DNA of 64,000 nucleotides from Kaistella yonginensis (GTDB taxonomy: Bacteria; Bacteroidota; Bacteroidia; Flavobacteriales; Weeksellaceae). Below, piece after piece: positions 25,340 to 34,074 of this stretch. The stretch lies in assembly GCF_030409525.1 (NCBI RefSeq), contig NZ_JAUFQB010000007.1, positions 24,089 through 88,088 of the forward strand, read 5' to 3'. Below the pieces are notes generated by a model. It was given only the letters and a program-made list of their open reading frames with translations. It was not told the origin of the DNA and ran no database searches. Position 1 is the stretch's first letter. Each line of letters begins with the position of its first letter. Position numbers and translations under genes: made by a program.

Positions 25340-26655
25340 TTTTTTGCGAAATTTTTATAATTATTAATGACAATATGATTCGCTTGAATATCGTGCATCA
25401 GATTGTATAAGCCAAAAAAAGTTCGGTTCATATAGATAAAATGTCGCGAGCCACGATTTGCATTTCTCCCTTTAATTTGCGTATTTTTCGCATATTTCTG
25501 TCCGAGATCTGCAATGGCTTCAAAGAATTTACCATCCGAGAAATCAAAATTTTCTTGTTGAAAAGGAGTCGTAAATAAATACAACAATTCATAGAAAATT
25601 TGTGTGAAAAATTCCTTCTCTTCCAAAGAATCGTCTGGTCTGATAATTTCTAAATCCAATAATTTTTGATCGAAAAAGTCTTTGTTTTCTAAATTTTCAC
25701 GCAAAGCCAATTCGAAATAAGGAATATAAAAATCCTCCGGAATCGCCTTCATACAACCGAAATCGATGGCGATTAATGTTCCTTCCTTCGAAACCAGAAA
25801 GTTCCCCGGATGCGGATCTGCATGTACTTTTCTTAACTGATGAATTTGGAACATATAAAAATCCCACAATGCTTGACCCACTTGATTGGCTAATTTCGGA
25901 TCTTTATTTTCCGCACAAAACGTAGATAGATGTTTTCCGTGCATCCAATCCATGGTGATGATCCGGTCATTGGAATATTCAGGATAGTAATCGGGAAAAA
26001 CTAGATTTGGTAGTGATTCACAACTTTTACGAATTTCTAAACTTTGATTAATTTCTAAAATATAATCGGTCTCTTCCAAGAGCTTATCTTCAACTTCTTT
26101 AAAGTATTGGTCAGAGTTTTTTCCTTTAATGTTAAACATCTTCATGGCAATTGGTTTTACCATCGCTAAATCGGAAGAGATCGAATCCGAAACTCCCGGA
26201 TACTGAATTTTCACTGCCAACTCTTTACCATCTTTCAGCGCTTTATGCACTTGTCCGATGCTTGCAGCATTGGTAGAATCCGGTTCGAAATGGTCAAAAA
26301 GCTCACTGGGTTTCTTTCCAAAATAGGTTTTAAAGATCTTGGCTACCAAAGGTGCTGATAATGGCGGAACCTGAAACTGCGATAAAGAAAACTTCTCCAC
26401 ATATGCGGCTGGCAGAATGTTTTTTTCCATGCTGAGCATTTGGGCAACTTTTAGTGCGCTACCCTTCAGCTCTTTCAACCCATCATAAATATCGGCTGCA
26501 TTGCTGCTATTGAGATTTTCTTTGGCTTCTTCTTCTGTTTTGGTGATTTTTTCACCATAATATTTTAAGTAGTTGACACCAACTTTAGCACCGGTAGAAA
26601 TTAATTTACTGGCGCGCTGGATTTTACTGGTTGGTATTTTATCTAATGTTTTCAT
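25336..26655 (-). CDS. AarF/ABC1/UbiB atypical protein kinase-like protein
   Basis: The 439-residue protein has the ABC1/UbiB kinase-like domain. KGSALKVAQMLSME is the KxGQ-type motif, SIGQVHKALKDGKELAVKIQYPG contains the ATP-site lysine, and VHADPHPGNFLV plus LIAIDFG are the catalytic and metal-binding loops. Bacterial relatives support quinone or isoprenoid-lipid metabolism. In this operon, next to carotenoid genes, it could act on prenyl-lipid trafficking (inference). Its ATG overlaps the TetR-type gene stop (ATGA) and its own stop overlaps the TIGR03643 start. Confidence 0.88.
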   Translation of the reverse strand: MKTLDKIPTSKIQRASKLISTGAKVGVNYLKYYGEKITKTEEEAKENLNSSNAADIYDGLKELKGSALKVAQMLSMEKNILPAAYVEKFSLSQFQVPPLSAPLVAKIFKTYFGKKPSELFDHFEPDSTNAASIGQVHKALKDGKELAVKIQYPGVSDSISSDLAMVKPIAMKMFNIKGKNSDQYFKEVEDKLLEETDYILEINQSLEIRKSCESLPNLVFPDYYPEYSNDRIITMDWMHGKHLSTFCAENKDPKLANQVGQALWDFYMFQIHQLRKVHADPHPGNFLVSKEGTLIAIDFGCMKAIPEDFYIPYFELALRENLENKDFFDQKLLDLEIIRPDDSLEEKEFFTQIFYELLYLFTTPFQQENFDFSDGKFFEAIADLGQKYAKNTQIKGRNANRGSRHFIYMNRTFFGLYNLMHDIQANHIVINNYKNFAKN

Positions 26656-27323
26656 GTACTGCTTTTTACTTTTTCATTAAAGAGAAATTTACCCAAATCA
26701 ATGAGTTTTTTTAGAGGTTTGATTTCAAAAATTTCAAAACTGGTATCGACTGACTTCTCTATAAAAATATCGGTTTTCTCAAAATTTGGACTGGTATCTT
26801 CCAGCCAGAATTTAAGAGTGGCCATAAAATGTCCCCAGTATAATTCTTCGATGCCCTTGTTTTTTAGTCGTTCAATCTTCACCATGTTTTCAGTCTGACT
26901 CTCCATTAAAGGTTCAGAAATTGCTAAAGATTTTATAAACAACTGGAATTCTTTTTTTAAAGACCATAATTTCTTTACGTTTTCAAGATTATTTTTATCC
27001 GAACCAATCAGATAAGTAACCAAACTTCTGTTTAGGGTTAATTGTTCAAAAAAAGTAAAATAGAATGAAAGCAATTGGGTTTTCGCATGAGCTTCAAAAT
27101 AAGATTCTTCTTCACTAATAAGCATTACCGTTTGCTTCATAAAGTATTTAAGATAGTCGGCCTCTAATTGCTCAAAGTTCGCATAGAAAGCATAAAATTC
27201 TGATTCAACAATTTCATGATCGTCACAAAAAGTAAATACATTCAGTGGTTTTTTATTATTTCGTAAGACATACTTAGAATAAATTTCTAAGATTTTTTCC
27301 TGAGTTAAGTCTGTATTTTTCAT
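26652..27323 (-). CDS. TetR/AcrR-family regulator of the photo-oxidative/carotenoid island
   Basis: The 223-residue protein begins MKNTDLTQEKILEIYSKYVLRNNKKPLNVFTF, a TetR-type helix-turn-helix N-terminus, then a helical ligand/dimer domain with a COQ9-like flavour. The start at 27323 is preferred over one 24 bases upstream because the -7 box at 27345-27352 places transcription start near 27340. It heads the minus-strand operon and is divergent from crtI. A perfect palindrome in the shared promoter region (27379-27392) is its best candidate operator. Ligand unknown. Confidence 0.75.
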   Translation of the reverse strand: MKNTDLTQEKILEIYSKYVLRNNKKPLNVFTFCDDHEIVESEFYAFYANFEQLEADYLKYFMKQTVMLISEEESYFEAHAKTQLLSFYFTFFEQLTLNRSLVTYLIGSDKNNLENVKKLWSLKKEFQLFIKSLAISEPLMESQTENMVKIERLKNKGIEELYWGHFMATLKFWLEDTSPNFEKTDIFIEKSVDTSFEIFEIKPLKKLIDLGKFLFNEKVKSST

Positions 27324-27344
27324 ATCTTCATTTAAATTAAAGTA

Positions 27345-27375
27345 CAAATTTAGTAAAAATATTTTCTATTTTAAA
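27345..27375 (-). promoter_or_regulatory. Promoter of the TetR-UbiB-photolyase operon
   Basis: On the minus strand TAAATTTG (27345-27352) is a perfect TAnnTTTG -7 box, with TTTA 19 bases upstream (27372-27375). Its -33 region is interleaved with that of the divergent crtI promoter. Confidence 0.65.
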
Positions 27376-27393
27376 AATAAAAGTATACTTTTG
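27363..27393 (+). promoter_or_regulatory. crt operon promoter
   Basis: A TTTC -33 element (27363-27366) lies 19 bases before the -7 box TACTTTTG (27386-27393), and the crtI ATG follows 17 bases later. Confidence 0.7.
27379..27392. promoter_or_regulatory. Candidate TetR operator palindrome over the crtI -7 box
   Basis: AAAAGTATACTTTT is a perfect 14-bp palindrome overlapping the crtI -7 box and lying four bases beyond the tetR -33 element. Occupancy would block crtI and could also affect the divergent promoter. Confidence 0.55.
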
Positions 27394-27410
27394 TTCTATT
27401 ATTAATTCAA

Positions 27411-28889
27411 ATGAAGAAAGTTATAATTATTGGTTCAGGTTTTTCAGCGATTGCAGCTGCTTGTTATATGGCTAAGGCAGGCTATTCAGTGCAAGTTTTA
27501 GAAAAAAACGAGCAGCTCGGCGGTCGTGCTTCAATATTGGAAATTGATGGTTTTAAATTCGACATGGGCCCAAGTTGGTATTGGATGCCGGATATTTTCG
27601 AACGCTTTTTCGCAGATTTTGGCAAAAAAGTGTCTGAATATTATGAATTAAAAAAATTATCACCTGGCTATCGGGTTATTTTCGGCAAAGATGATTACAT
27701 CGATATTTCTGATGAGCCTGAAAAAATAATCGAAAAATTTGAGGAAATAGAACCTGGGAGCGGAAAGCACTTGCGAAAATTCATGGAAAACTCCCGTAAG
27801 AATTATGAAATTGCCATGAAAGATTTGGTTTACAATCCAGGAAAATCACTACTGGAACTGGTAAATCTTGAAACGGCGGCACGCTTAAATCTCTTCGTTC
27901 AAAATATATCACAAACGGTACGCCGAAACATTAAAAATCCAAAACTCCAAAGTATTTTAGAATTCCCTGTTCTTTTTTTAGGAGCAAAACCACAAAATAC
28001 ACCCGCGTTTTACAATTTTATGAATCACGCCGATTTCGGATTAGGAACTTGGTATCCAAAAGGCGGCTTTAATGCTGTAGCGATGGGAATGGTAAAGCTT
28101 GCCAAAGAATTAGGCGTAGAATTCTACCTCAATCAAAATGTAGTAAAAATTCAAACTGAAAACAATCAGGCAACCAGAGTAATTACTGAGCATGGATTTT
28201 TCGATACCGATTTGGTTATTTCTGGAGCGGATTACGCACACACCGAAAAATTATTAAAGCCCGACGAAAAAAATTATAGTGCTGAATATTGGCAAAAGAA
28301 AGTATTCGCGCCATCATCTTTTTTATACTATGTTGCGTTTGATAAAAAAGTACCAGAACTTCAACATCATAATTTATTCTTCGATACCGATTTCGGACAA
28401 CACGCAGTAGATATTTATGATGAACCAAAACTACCAAAAAAACCTTTGTTTTACGCCAATTTTTCCTCAAAAACAGATTTAGACTTATGTCCGGACGGAA
28501 AAGAAGTCGGTTTTTTCCTCATACCAGTAGCGGTTGATTTGGAAGACAATCAAGAGATACACGATCGATATTTTGAATTAATTATGGATCGTATTGAAAA
28601 AAACATTGGAGTAGATTTACGAAGTTCCATCCTTTTCAAAAAAAGTTTTGGCGTGCAGGATTTCAAAGAACGGTATAACTCTTGTCGTGGTAATGCTTAC
28701 GGCTTAGCCAATACGTTATTGCAGACGTCGATTTTGAGACCAAGCATCAGCAATAAAAAAATAAAAAATCTTTTTTACACTGGTCAGTTGACCGTTCCCG
28801 GACCTGGCGTTCCGCCTGCCTTGATCTCTGGAAAAGTAGTAACAGATTATATTCTTAAACATGAAAACACCCTATTCACCCATGAATAA
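27411..28889 (+). CDS. crtI: Phytoene desaturase
   Basis: CrtI is the FAD-dependent desaturase that turns phytoene into lycopene. The 492-residue protein starts with the dinucleotide-binding motif GSGFSAIAAACYMAKAG, continues with LGGRASILEIDGFKFDMGPSWY, and ends with the carotenoid desaturase signature FYTGQLTVPGPGVPPALISGK. It is the first gene of a tightly packed operon with crtB, crtZ and a lycopene cyclase, under a divergent promoter with a palindromic operator. It ends by overlapping crtB. Confidence 0.95.
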   Translation: MKKVIIIGSGFSAIAAACYMAKAGYSVQVLEKNEQLGGRASILEIDGFKFDMGPSWYWMPDIFERFFADFGKKVSEYYELKKLSPGYRVIFGKDDYIDISDEPEKIIEKFEEIEPGSGKHLRKFMENSRKNYEIAMKDLVYNPGKSLLELVNLETAARLNLFVQNISQTVRRNIKNPKLQSILEFPVLFLGAKPQNTPAFYNFMNHADFGLGTWYPKGGFNAVAMGMVKLAKELGVEFYLNQNVVKIQTENNQATRVITEHGFFDTDLVISGADYAHTEKLLKPDEKNYSAEYWQKKVFAPSSFLYYVAFDKKVPELQHHNLFFDTDFGQHAVDIYDEPKLPKKPLFYANFSSKTDLDLCPDGKEVGFFLIPVAVDLEDNQEIHDRYFELIMDRIEKNIGVDLRSSILFKKSFGVQDFKERYNSCRGNAYGLANTLLQTSILRPSISNKKIKNLFYTGQLTVPGPGVPPALISGKVVTDYILKHENTLFTHE

Positions 28890-29727
28890 TTTAGAGATAT
28901 TTAACTCATTTTGCGGACAATCTTCCAAAATGGTTACCGAAAAATACAGTACTTCTTTCTACAAAGCAGCCTCACTTTTTCAACCCGAAATTCGGCAGCA
29001 CATTTACAATATCTACGGATTTGTGCGTTTAGCAGATGAGATTGTTGATACTTTTCATGATTACGATAAAGTAAAACTCATGTCGGATTTCGAACGAAAT
29101 TATAAAGAGTCCCAAGAATATGGCATTTCTTTAAACCCCATTTTACATTCATTTTGCTTGACCCAGCGCGAGAAAAATATTCCACAGGACTTGGTTGATG
29201 CTTTTTTACATTCTATGAAAATGGATTTGGGTGAAATTAAAGATTTGAATGATGAAAAGTACAATGAGTATATTTACGGCTCCGCAGAAGTGGTTGGTTT
29301 GATGTGTCTTAAAGTCTTTGTTAATGGAAATAATGCAGAATACGAACGGTTAAAACCCTACGCCCAAAGTTTAGGGGCTGCGTTTCAAAAAATTAATTTC
29401 TTGCGCGACATCAGCGCTGATTTTGTCGATTTAAACCGAACGTATTTTCCAGGCGTTGATTTTAAGAATTTTTCTTCGGCTGATAAAATCGAAATTGAAA
29501 AAGATATCGCCAAAGATTTTGCACATGCAAAACTCGGGATTAAAATATTGCCTATCTCTAGCAAATTAGCCGTTTTTATGGCGTATAAATATTACTATAA
29601 TTTGTTTAAAAAGATTAGAAAGACGAAACCAGAATTATTATTAACCAAAAGAATACGCGTTTCAAATGCAAGAAAAATGTATCTTTTCGGTGAAATGGTT
29701 TTGAATAAAAATTTGAATTTACTGTGA
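28882..29727 (+). CDS. crtB: Phytoene synthase
   Basis: CrtB condenses two geranylgeranyl diphosphates to phytoene. The first aspartate-rich motif is LADEIVD (Asp52, Glu53, Asp56 from the chosen start), and the second is RDISADFVDLNRTYFPG. The start at MNNLEIFN, which overlaps the crtI stop by eight bases, is preferred. An upstream ATG at 28861 lies deeper inside crtI and would add seven unconserved residues. The downstream gene starts on its stop codon (TGATG). Confidence 0.94.
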   Translation: MNNLEIFNSFCGQSSKMVTEKYSTSFYKAASLFQPEIRQHIYNIYGFVRLADEIVDTFHDYDKVKLMSDFERNYKESQEYGISLNPILHSFCLTQREKNIPQDLVDAFLHSMKMDLGEIKDLNDEKYNEYIYGSAEVVGLMCLKVFVNGNNAEYERLKPYAQSLGAAFQKINFLRDISADFVDLNRTYFPGVDFKNFSSADKIEIEKDIAKDFAHAKLGIKILPISSKLAVFMAYKYYYNLFKKIRKTKPELLLTKRIRVSNARKMYLFGEMVLNKNLNLL

Positions 29728-30185
29728 TGAACAGACTGCTTTTACTTTTAATAATGTTAATCAGCCAACTGATGAGTTCTCAAAATTTAAAAGAATTCCG
29801 AACGCTTTTGCAAACAGGTGAGCAATCTGAGAAATCTGCAAAAACATTAATTAAAAAATCGAATACGGCTTATAAATCCACGCAAGAACCTATCTACGCG
29901 GGATTTTTAGCGGTTGGTAATTTTTTTATGGCAAAACATGCGTTTAATCCGATAAAGAAAATGTCCTATTTTAATGAAGGAAAAGAACTTATGGAAACGG
30001 CTTTACAATCAGATCCTAAAAATTTGGAAATTAGATTAATGCGTTTGATAACACAAGAAAACGCTCCGGCAATTCTCGGTTACAATAAGCAAATTAAAGA
30101 AGATCGCAGCTATTTGACCAAGGAATACAAAAATACAGCAGATAACGATTTAAAAATCTACATTAAAGAGTACTTAAAATTATAA
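29727..30185 (+). CDS. Exported protein of unknown function within the carotenoid operon
   Basis: The protein of about 152 residues has an N-terminal signal peptide (LLLLLIMLISQLMSSQ). A helical repeat region follows that reads like tetratricopeptide or PPR-type helices (AKTLIKKSNTAYKSTQEPIYAGFLAVGNFFMAKHAFNPI). The ATG overlaps the crtB stop as TGATG. The translational coupling argues for a co-ordinated role in carotenoid production or membrane placement. I do not recognise a named family, and an assembly or scaffold role is speculative. Confidence 0.7.
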   Translation: MNRLLLLLIMLISQLMSSQNLKEFRTLLQTGEQSEKSAKTLIKKSNTAYKSTQEPIYAGFLAVGNFFMAKHAFNPIKKMSYFNEGKELMETALQSDPKNLEIRLMRLITQENAPAILGYNKQIKEDRSYLTKEYKNTADNDLKIYIKEYLKL

Positions 30186-30186
30186 A

Positions 30187-30660
30187 ATGGAAATAATAGG
30201 ATATATTTTTTTAACGCTGGTCATCGTGGTTTCAATGGAAGGCGTGACCTGGCTCACCCACAAATACATTATGCATGGATTAGGTTGGTATCTGCATGAA
30301 GATCATCATCAACCGGGTTATCCACATGTATTTGAAAAAAACGATGCATTTTTTGTCGTTTTCGCAATTCCCAGTATTTTACTTTTTTACTTTGGAACGC
30401 GTGGCGAAGTCAACTGGATGTTTTTCGTGGGTCTGGGAATTTTAATTTACGGAATCAGTTATTTTCTTGTTCATGATGTTTTAATTCACCGGCGATTCAA
30501 ATGGTTTGATAAAACCAATAATTGGTATTTTCGTGGATTAAGAAAAGCACATAAAATGCATCACAAACATCTAGGAAAAGAACATGGCGAATGTTTCGGA
30601 ATGCTTTTCGTGCCGTTGCATTACTTCAAAGAAGCCCGATTATCAACCTTAAAAAAATAA
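30187..30660 (+). CDS. crtZ: Beta-carotene hydroxylase
   Basis: CrtZ hydroxylates beta-ionone rings to give cryptoxanthin and zeaxanthin. The 157-residue membrane protein has the four histidine clusters of the di-iron fatty-acid-hydroxylase superfamily: THKYIMH (25-30), HEDHHQPGYPH (38-47), HDVLIHRR and HKMHHKHLGKEH. Length and motif spacing match CrtZ rather than CrtR or CrtW. It is separated by one base from the upstream gene and implies that the end product is a hydroxylated carotenoid such as zeaxanthin. Confidence 0.94.
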   Translation: MEIIGYIFLTLVIVVSMEGVTWLTHKYIMHGLGWYLHEDHHQPGYPHVFEKNDAFFVVFAIPSILLFYFGTRGEVNWMFFVGLGILIYGISYFLVHDVLIHRRFKWFDKTNNWYFRGLRKAHKMHHKHLGKEHGECFGMLFVPLHYFKEARLSTLKK

Positions 30661-30663
30661 ATT

Positions 30664-31377
30664 TTGCAGTCTTATTACTATTTACTTTTAGATGTTTTCA
30701 GCTTTTTAATTCCGTTTATCTACAGTTTTGAAAAGAAAAGAATGCATTTCATTCAACACTGGAAAGCGTATTTTACCTCGATTATGGTGGTGGGAATTTT
30801 CTTTATTTTATGGGACAGCTATTTTGCCTACCAAGGTGTTTGGTCATTCAACGATCAATATTTAATCGGTTTTCGAATTCTGAAATTGCCTATTGAAGAA
30901 TGGCTTTTCTTTTTACTGATTCCGTATGCGAGTATTTTTATTCACTATTCATTACAATATTTCTTTCCCAAAATCGCCTTATCATCGGCGGTCACAAAAT
31001 GGATTTCTTATGTTCTATTTATCATTGGTTTACTGTTGACCATTTTTAACTACGATAAATTATACACCTTCGTTTGTTTGGGATTATTTACATTATTAAT
31101 GTTATCTCAGATTATTTTTGAATGGAAATATGCGCAAAGATTTTACTTAAGTTTCATCATTATTTTCATTCCTTTTTTCTTCGTCAATTCTGCATTAACC
31201 GGTAGTTATTCCGATTTGCCTGTTGTTTCGTATGATAACACCCAAAATCTTGGAATTAGAATGGGAACTATTCCGATTGAAGACAGCTTTTATTGCTTTG
31301 CGCTGCTCTACTCGATTACGCTCTTATTCGAATATTTAAAAACCAAAAAATATTTCCGTTCCACCTATGAAAATTAA
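30664..31377 (+). CDS. Lycopene cyclase, CrtYcd-like (two-repeat) type
   Basis: The 237-residue membrane protein has about seven helices and two copies of the PxE(E/D) motif: PIEE at 76-79 and PIED at 204-207. These are the catalytic acid motifs of heterodimeric or fused CrtYc/CrtYd cyclases. It converts lycopene to beta-carotene. The start is TTG at 30664, four bases after the crtZ stop, because there is no ATG before the first helix. Its stop overlaps the next gene by 11 bases. This is the archaeal/actinobacterial/Bacteroidota type, unrelated to FAD-dependent CrtY. Confidence 0.92.
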   Translation: MQSYYYLLLDVFSFLIPFIYSFEKKRMHFIQHWKAYFTSIMVVGIFFILWDSYFAYQGVWSFNDQYLIGFRILKLPIEEWLFFLLIPYASIFIHYSLQYFFPKIALSSAVTKWISYVLFIIGLLLTIFNYDKLYTFVCLGLFTLLMLSQIIFEWKYAQRFYLSFIIIFIPFFFVNSALTGSYSDLPVVSYDNTQNLGIRMGTIPIEDSFYCFALLYSITLLFEYLKTKKYFRSTYEN

Positions 31378-31852
31378 GCTCACCAAACAATCTGGTATTT
31401 ACACTTTGACTTCCGAGCAAATCTTACCAATTTCCCTAGAAAAAGCTTGGGAATTTTTTACTTTGCCAACCAATTTAGATAAAATAACGCCAAAAGAAAT
31501 GGAGTTTCGGATTACCAATAATCCGCCCAACAAAACCTACAAAGGGCAAATTATAACGTATAAAATTGGCATTTTACCCATGATTAAATCAAATTGGATT
31601 ACGGAAATTACCCACTTAGAACACCAAAAGTTTTTTGTAGATGAACAACGGTTTGGACCCTACGCGATGTGGCATCACGAACATCATTTCGAAGAACTTA
31701 ATGATGGAAAAGTTTTGATGACCGACCTTGTTAATTTTAAATTGCCCATGGGAATTTTGGGAGATTTTTTTGCTGGTAAATTCGTAACCAATAAAGTGAA
31801 ATTTATTTTTGAAAGCCGGTTTGAAATTTTAGAAAAAGCACTGATCTCATGA
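31367..31852 (+). CDS. SRPBCC (START-like) family protein
   Basis: The 161-residue protein has the helix-grip START/SRPBCC fold, similar to a family often labelled cell-division inhibitor-like. ISLEKAWEFFTLPTNLDKITPKEMEFRITN and the WHHEHHFEEL strand are visible. Such domains bind hydrophobic ligands, so carotenoid or isoprenoid handling is a reasonable inference from the operon. It overlaps the cyclase by 11 bases and the following NAD-binding gene by four. Confidence 0.82.
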   Translation: MKIKLTKQSGIYTLTSEQILPISLEKAWEFFTLPTNLDKITPKEMEFRITNNPPNKTYKGQIITYKIGILPMIKSNWITEITHLEHQKFFVDEQRFGPYAMWHHEHHFEELNDGKVLMTDLVNFKLPMGILGDFFAGKFVTNKVKFIFESRFEILEKALIS

Positions 31853-33276
31853 AAATATTACTTACAGGAGCAACCGGTTATATCGGCAAAAGACTTCTCA
31901 TTCAATTATTAGAAGAAGGGCATCATGTGGTTTGTTCGGTAAGAGATCAAAACCGTTTCAGTCTTCGGTTGTTTAAAGAAAGACTGACTCAAATTGAAGT
32001 CATTGAAAATGATTTTTTAGAGGAATCGACTCTAAATAATATTCCGAAAGATATTGATGCAGCCTATTATTTAATTCATTCTATGTCTTCCAGCGAAGGA
32101 GATTTCCAGGAAAAGGAAAAAATTTCAGCAGAAAATTTCCGAAAAGCTTTAGAAAAAACAGCAGTAAAACAAGTCATTTTTCTTACAGGAATTATTAATG
32201 AAGAAAAGCTTTCAAAACATTTACAATCGCGTAAAAATGTTGAAAAAGCCCTAAAAAGTTCTGTTTACAGCCTCACCAGTCTTCGTGCCGGCATCATCGT
32301 GGGCTCAGGCAGCGCCTCTTTTGAAATCATTCGCGATTTGGTCGAAAAATTACCGGTGATGATTACCCCAAAATGGCTAAATACCAAATGTCAGCCAATT
32401 GCCATTCGGAATGTTATGCAGTTTTTGGTGGGCGTTTTAGGCCAAGAATTCACCTACAATCAAAATTATGATATTGCCGGAACCGATATTGTAACGTACA
32501 AACAAATGCTATTGCAGTACGCAGAAATCCGCGGATTGAAACGACATATTTTCATTGTTCCGGTGATGACTCCGCAGTTGTCTTCTTATTGGTTATATTT
32601 CGTTACCTCGACCAGTTATTTTCTGGCAAAAAATCTGGTGCACAGTATGAAAATTGATGTGGTCGCCAACGAAAATAATTTGGCTGAACAGTTAGATATT
32701 CATCTTTTTTCTTATCATGAGGCGATCAACCAGGCTTTTGATAAAATCAAACAGAATGACGTTTTATCGAGTTGGTTTGATTCTTTTAGCAATCAGTTTC
32801 ACAGTCGACAAGTTTGGCAATATTTGGAAGTTCCAGAGGAAGGCTGTTTCAAAGACATTCGCGAGGAAAAAGTGGACGATGAAGAAAAAGCATTTGACCG
32901 TGTTTTTAGCATTGGAGGTAAAACAGGTTGGTATTACGCTGATTTTCTTTGGCGAATTCGTGGTTTTCTTGATAAACTGTTCGGTGGCGTAGGTTTACGC
33001 AGAGGCAGAAGAAATCTAAACAATTTGGAAGCTGGCGATTCTGTGGATTTTTGGCGTGTACTTTATGCAAATCGCGAGGAAAAACGTTTGCTACTATTTG
33101 CCGAGATGAAACTTCCAGGTGAAGCTTGGTTAGCGTTTAAAATCAAAGATGGGTTTTTACATCAGGAAGCTACTTTTCGTCCGCTGGGCTTATCAGGAAG
33201 ATTATATTGGTATTCGGTTTTACCGTTTCATGGCTTAATATTTAACGGAATGCTCAAAAAACTGGCGGGGAAATAA
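31849..33276 (+). CDS. NAD(P)-binding SDR protein with C-terminal DUF2867-type domain
   Basis: The 475-residue protein has an atypical SDR/NAD(P)-binding N-terminus (LLTGATGYIGKRLLIQLLEEGHHV). The C-terminal half (about 320-475) resembles a DUF2867/SRPBCC-like fold, with GGKTGWYYADFLWRIRGFLDKLFGGVGLRRGRR and ATFRPLGLSGRLYWYSVLPFHGLIFNGM. It is the last gene of the carotenoid operon and overlaps the SRPBCC gene. Pairs of SRPBCC and this two-domain protein recur with photolyase genes in other bacteria, as I recall. The substrate is unknown. Confidence 0.85.
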   Translation: MKILLTGATGYIGKRLLIQLLEEGHHVVCSVRDQNRFSLRLFKERLTQIEVIENDFLEESTLNNIPKDIDAAYYLIHSMSSSEGDFQEKEKISAENFRKALEKTAVKQVIFLTGIINEEKLSKHLQSRKNVEKALKSSVYSLTSLRAGIIVGSGSASFEIIRDLVEKLPVMITPKWLNTKCQPIAIRNVMQFLVGVLGQEFTYNQNYDIAGTDIVTYKQMLLQYAEIRGLKRHIFIVPVMTPQLSSYWLYFVTSTSYFLAKNLVHSMKIDVVANENNLAEQLDIHLFSYHEAINQAFDKIKQNDVLSSWFDSFSNQFHSRQVWQYLEVPEEGCFKDIREEKVDDEEKAFDRVFSIGGKTGWYYADFLWRIRGFLDKLFGGVGLRRGRRNLNNLEAGDSVDFWRVLYANREEKRLLLFAEMKLPGEAWLAFKIKDGFLHQEATFRPLGLSGRLYWYSVLPFHGLIFNGMLKKLAGK

Positions 33277-33316
33277 TCTAAAATCAAAATAATAATAATA
33301 ATAGCCGTGGTTCAAT

Positions 33317-33347
33317 AAAAAAGCTCACCACTAAAATAGTGATGAGC
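33317..33347 (-). terminator. Terminator after the Crp-like gene
   Basis: On the minus strand GCTCATCACTA pairs with TAGTGGTGAGC (one mismatch) around a three-base loop and runs into six T residues. It lies about 100 bases beyond the Crp-like stop. It may also limit antisense read-through into the crt operon. Confidence 0.75.
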
Positions 33348-33453
33348 ATCTGAAAAAGAATAGATTTCTCTTTCATCATTGGTGTAAGGTGTATTAATAT
33401 TTAGCAAATCTACCCATTCCTTTCTTCAATGAACTAAACATTTGTTTATATTT

Positions 33454-34062
33454 TTATTTATCATACTGTTTTGCTCGAATTCTCGACAAATGAACGGGCG
33501 AAATATTCAAGCGAGATGCAATATGTTTTAGAGGTACTACATGTAAATACCGTAGATAATCACTTTCTATCAATTTATAATTTTCAGTAGCATCATTAAA
33601 ATGCAACATATGAGATAATTTCATCGTATACTGAAGAATCTCTTCCAAAATTAAAACGCCAATGATACACCAATCGTGATAAGCCAAATAAAGATTTAAA
33701 AGATCTTCCCGTTCAATAAAATACACCATAGAATCTTCATACAAATGAATGTCTACATTACTGATCTCTCCAGTTTTGAAGGTATAAAATTCCGTAAGAA
33801 GAGACATTTCTGGTTCGATCCACATTGACTTTTCGTTTCCTTTTTCATCTACACAATAGCATCTTGTGATTGACTTTTCAGCAATAAAAATTTTTTGGCA
33901 TTTTTCCCCTTTTTTAGCAATTAAACTTCCTGCTTTACATTCCATCAACTGAAATTTATCGATCCCTTTTTCCAAAACTTTTAAATCAAAATCAGGTTTA
34001 TAAGACAAAAATTTTTGTCGGAGTTTTTCTTTAAATTTTGTTTTTTCCATTTTTTTTCTCAT
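33454..34062 (-). CDS. Crp/Fnr-family transcriptional regulator
   Basis: The 202-residue protein has a cyclic-nucleotide-binding-like beta-barrel (CKAGSLIAKKGEKCQKIFIAEKSITRCY) and a short C-terminal helix-turn-helix (LKHIASRLNISPVHLSRIRAK). The pattern matches Bacteroidota Crp/Fnr proteins, which lack a recognised cAMP-specific residue set. It is 12 bases downstream of the gamma-glutamyltransferase gene, so it is co-transcribed. A second in-frame ATG at 34050 is an equally good start. Confidence 0.88.
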   Translation of the reverse strand: MRKKMEKTKFKEKLRQKFLSYKPDFDLKVLEKGIDKFQLMECKAGSLIAKKGEKCQKIFIAEKSITRCYCVDEKGNEKSMWIEPEMSLLTEFYTFKTGEISNVDIHLYEDSMVYFIEREDLLNLYLAYHDWCIIGVLILEEILQYTMKLSHMLHFNDATENYKLIESDYLRYLHVVPLKHIASRLNISPVHLSRIRAKQYDK

Positions 34063-34074
34063 TTTATTCTCATT

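Noticed and set aside
33286-33301. AAT microsatellite after the crt operon as a phase-variable switch
   Set aside because: It is short, trinucleotide and noncoding, with no promoter dependent on its length.
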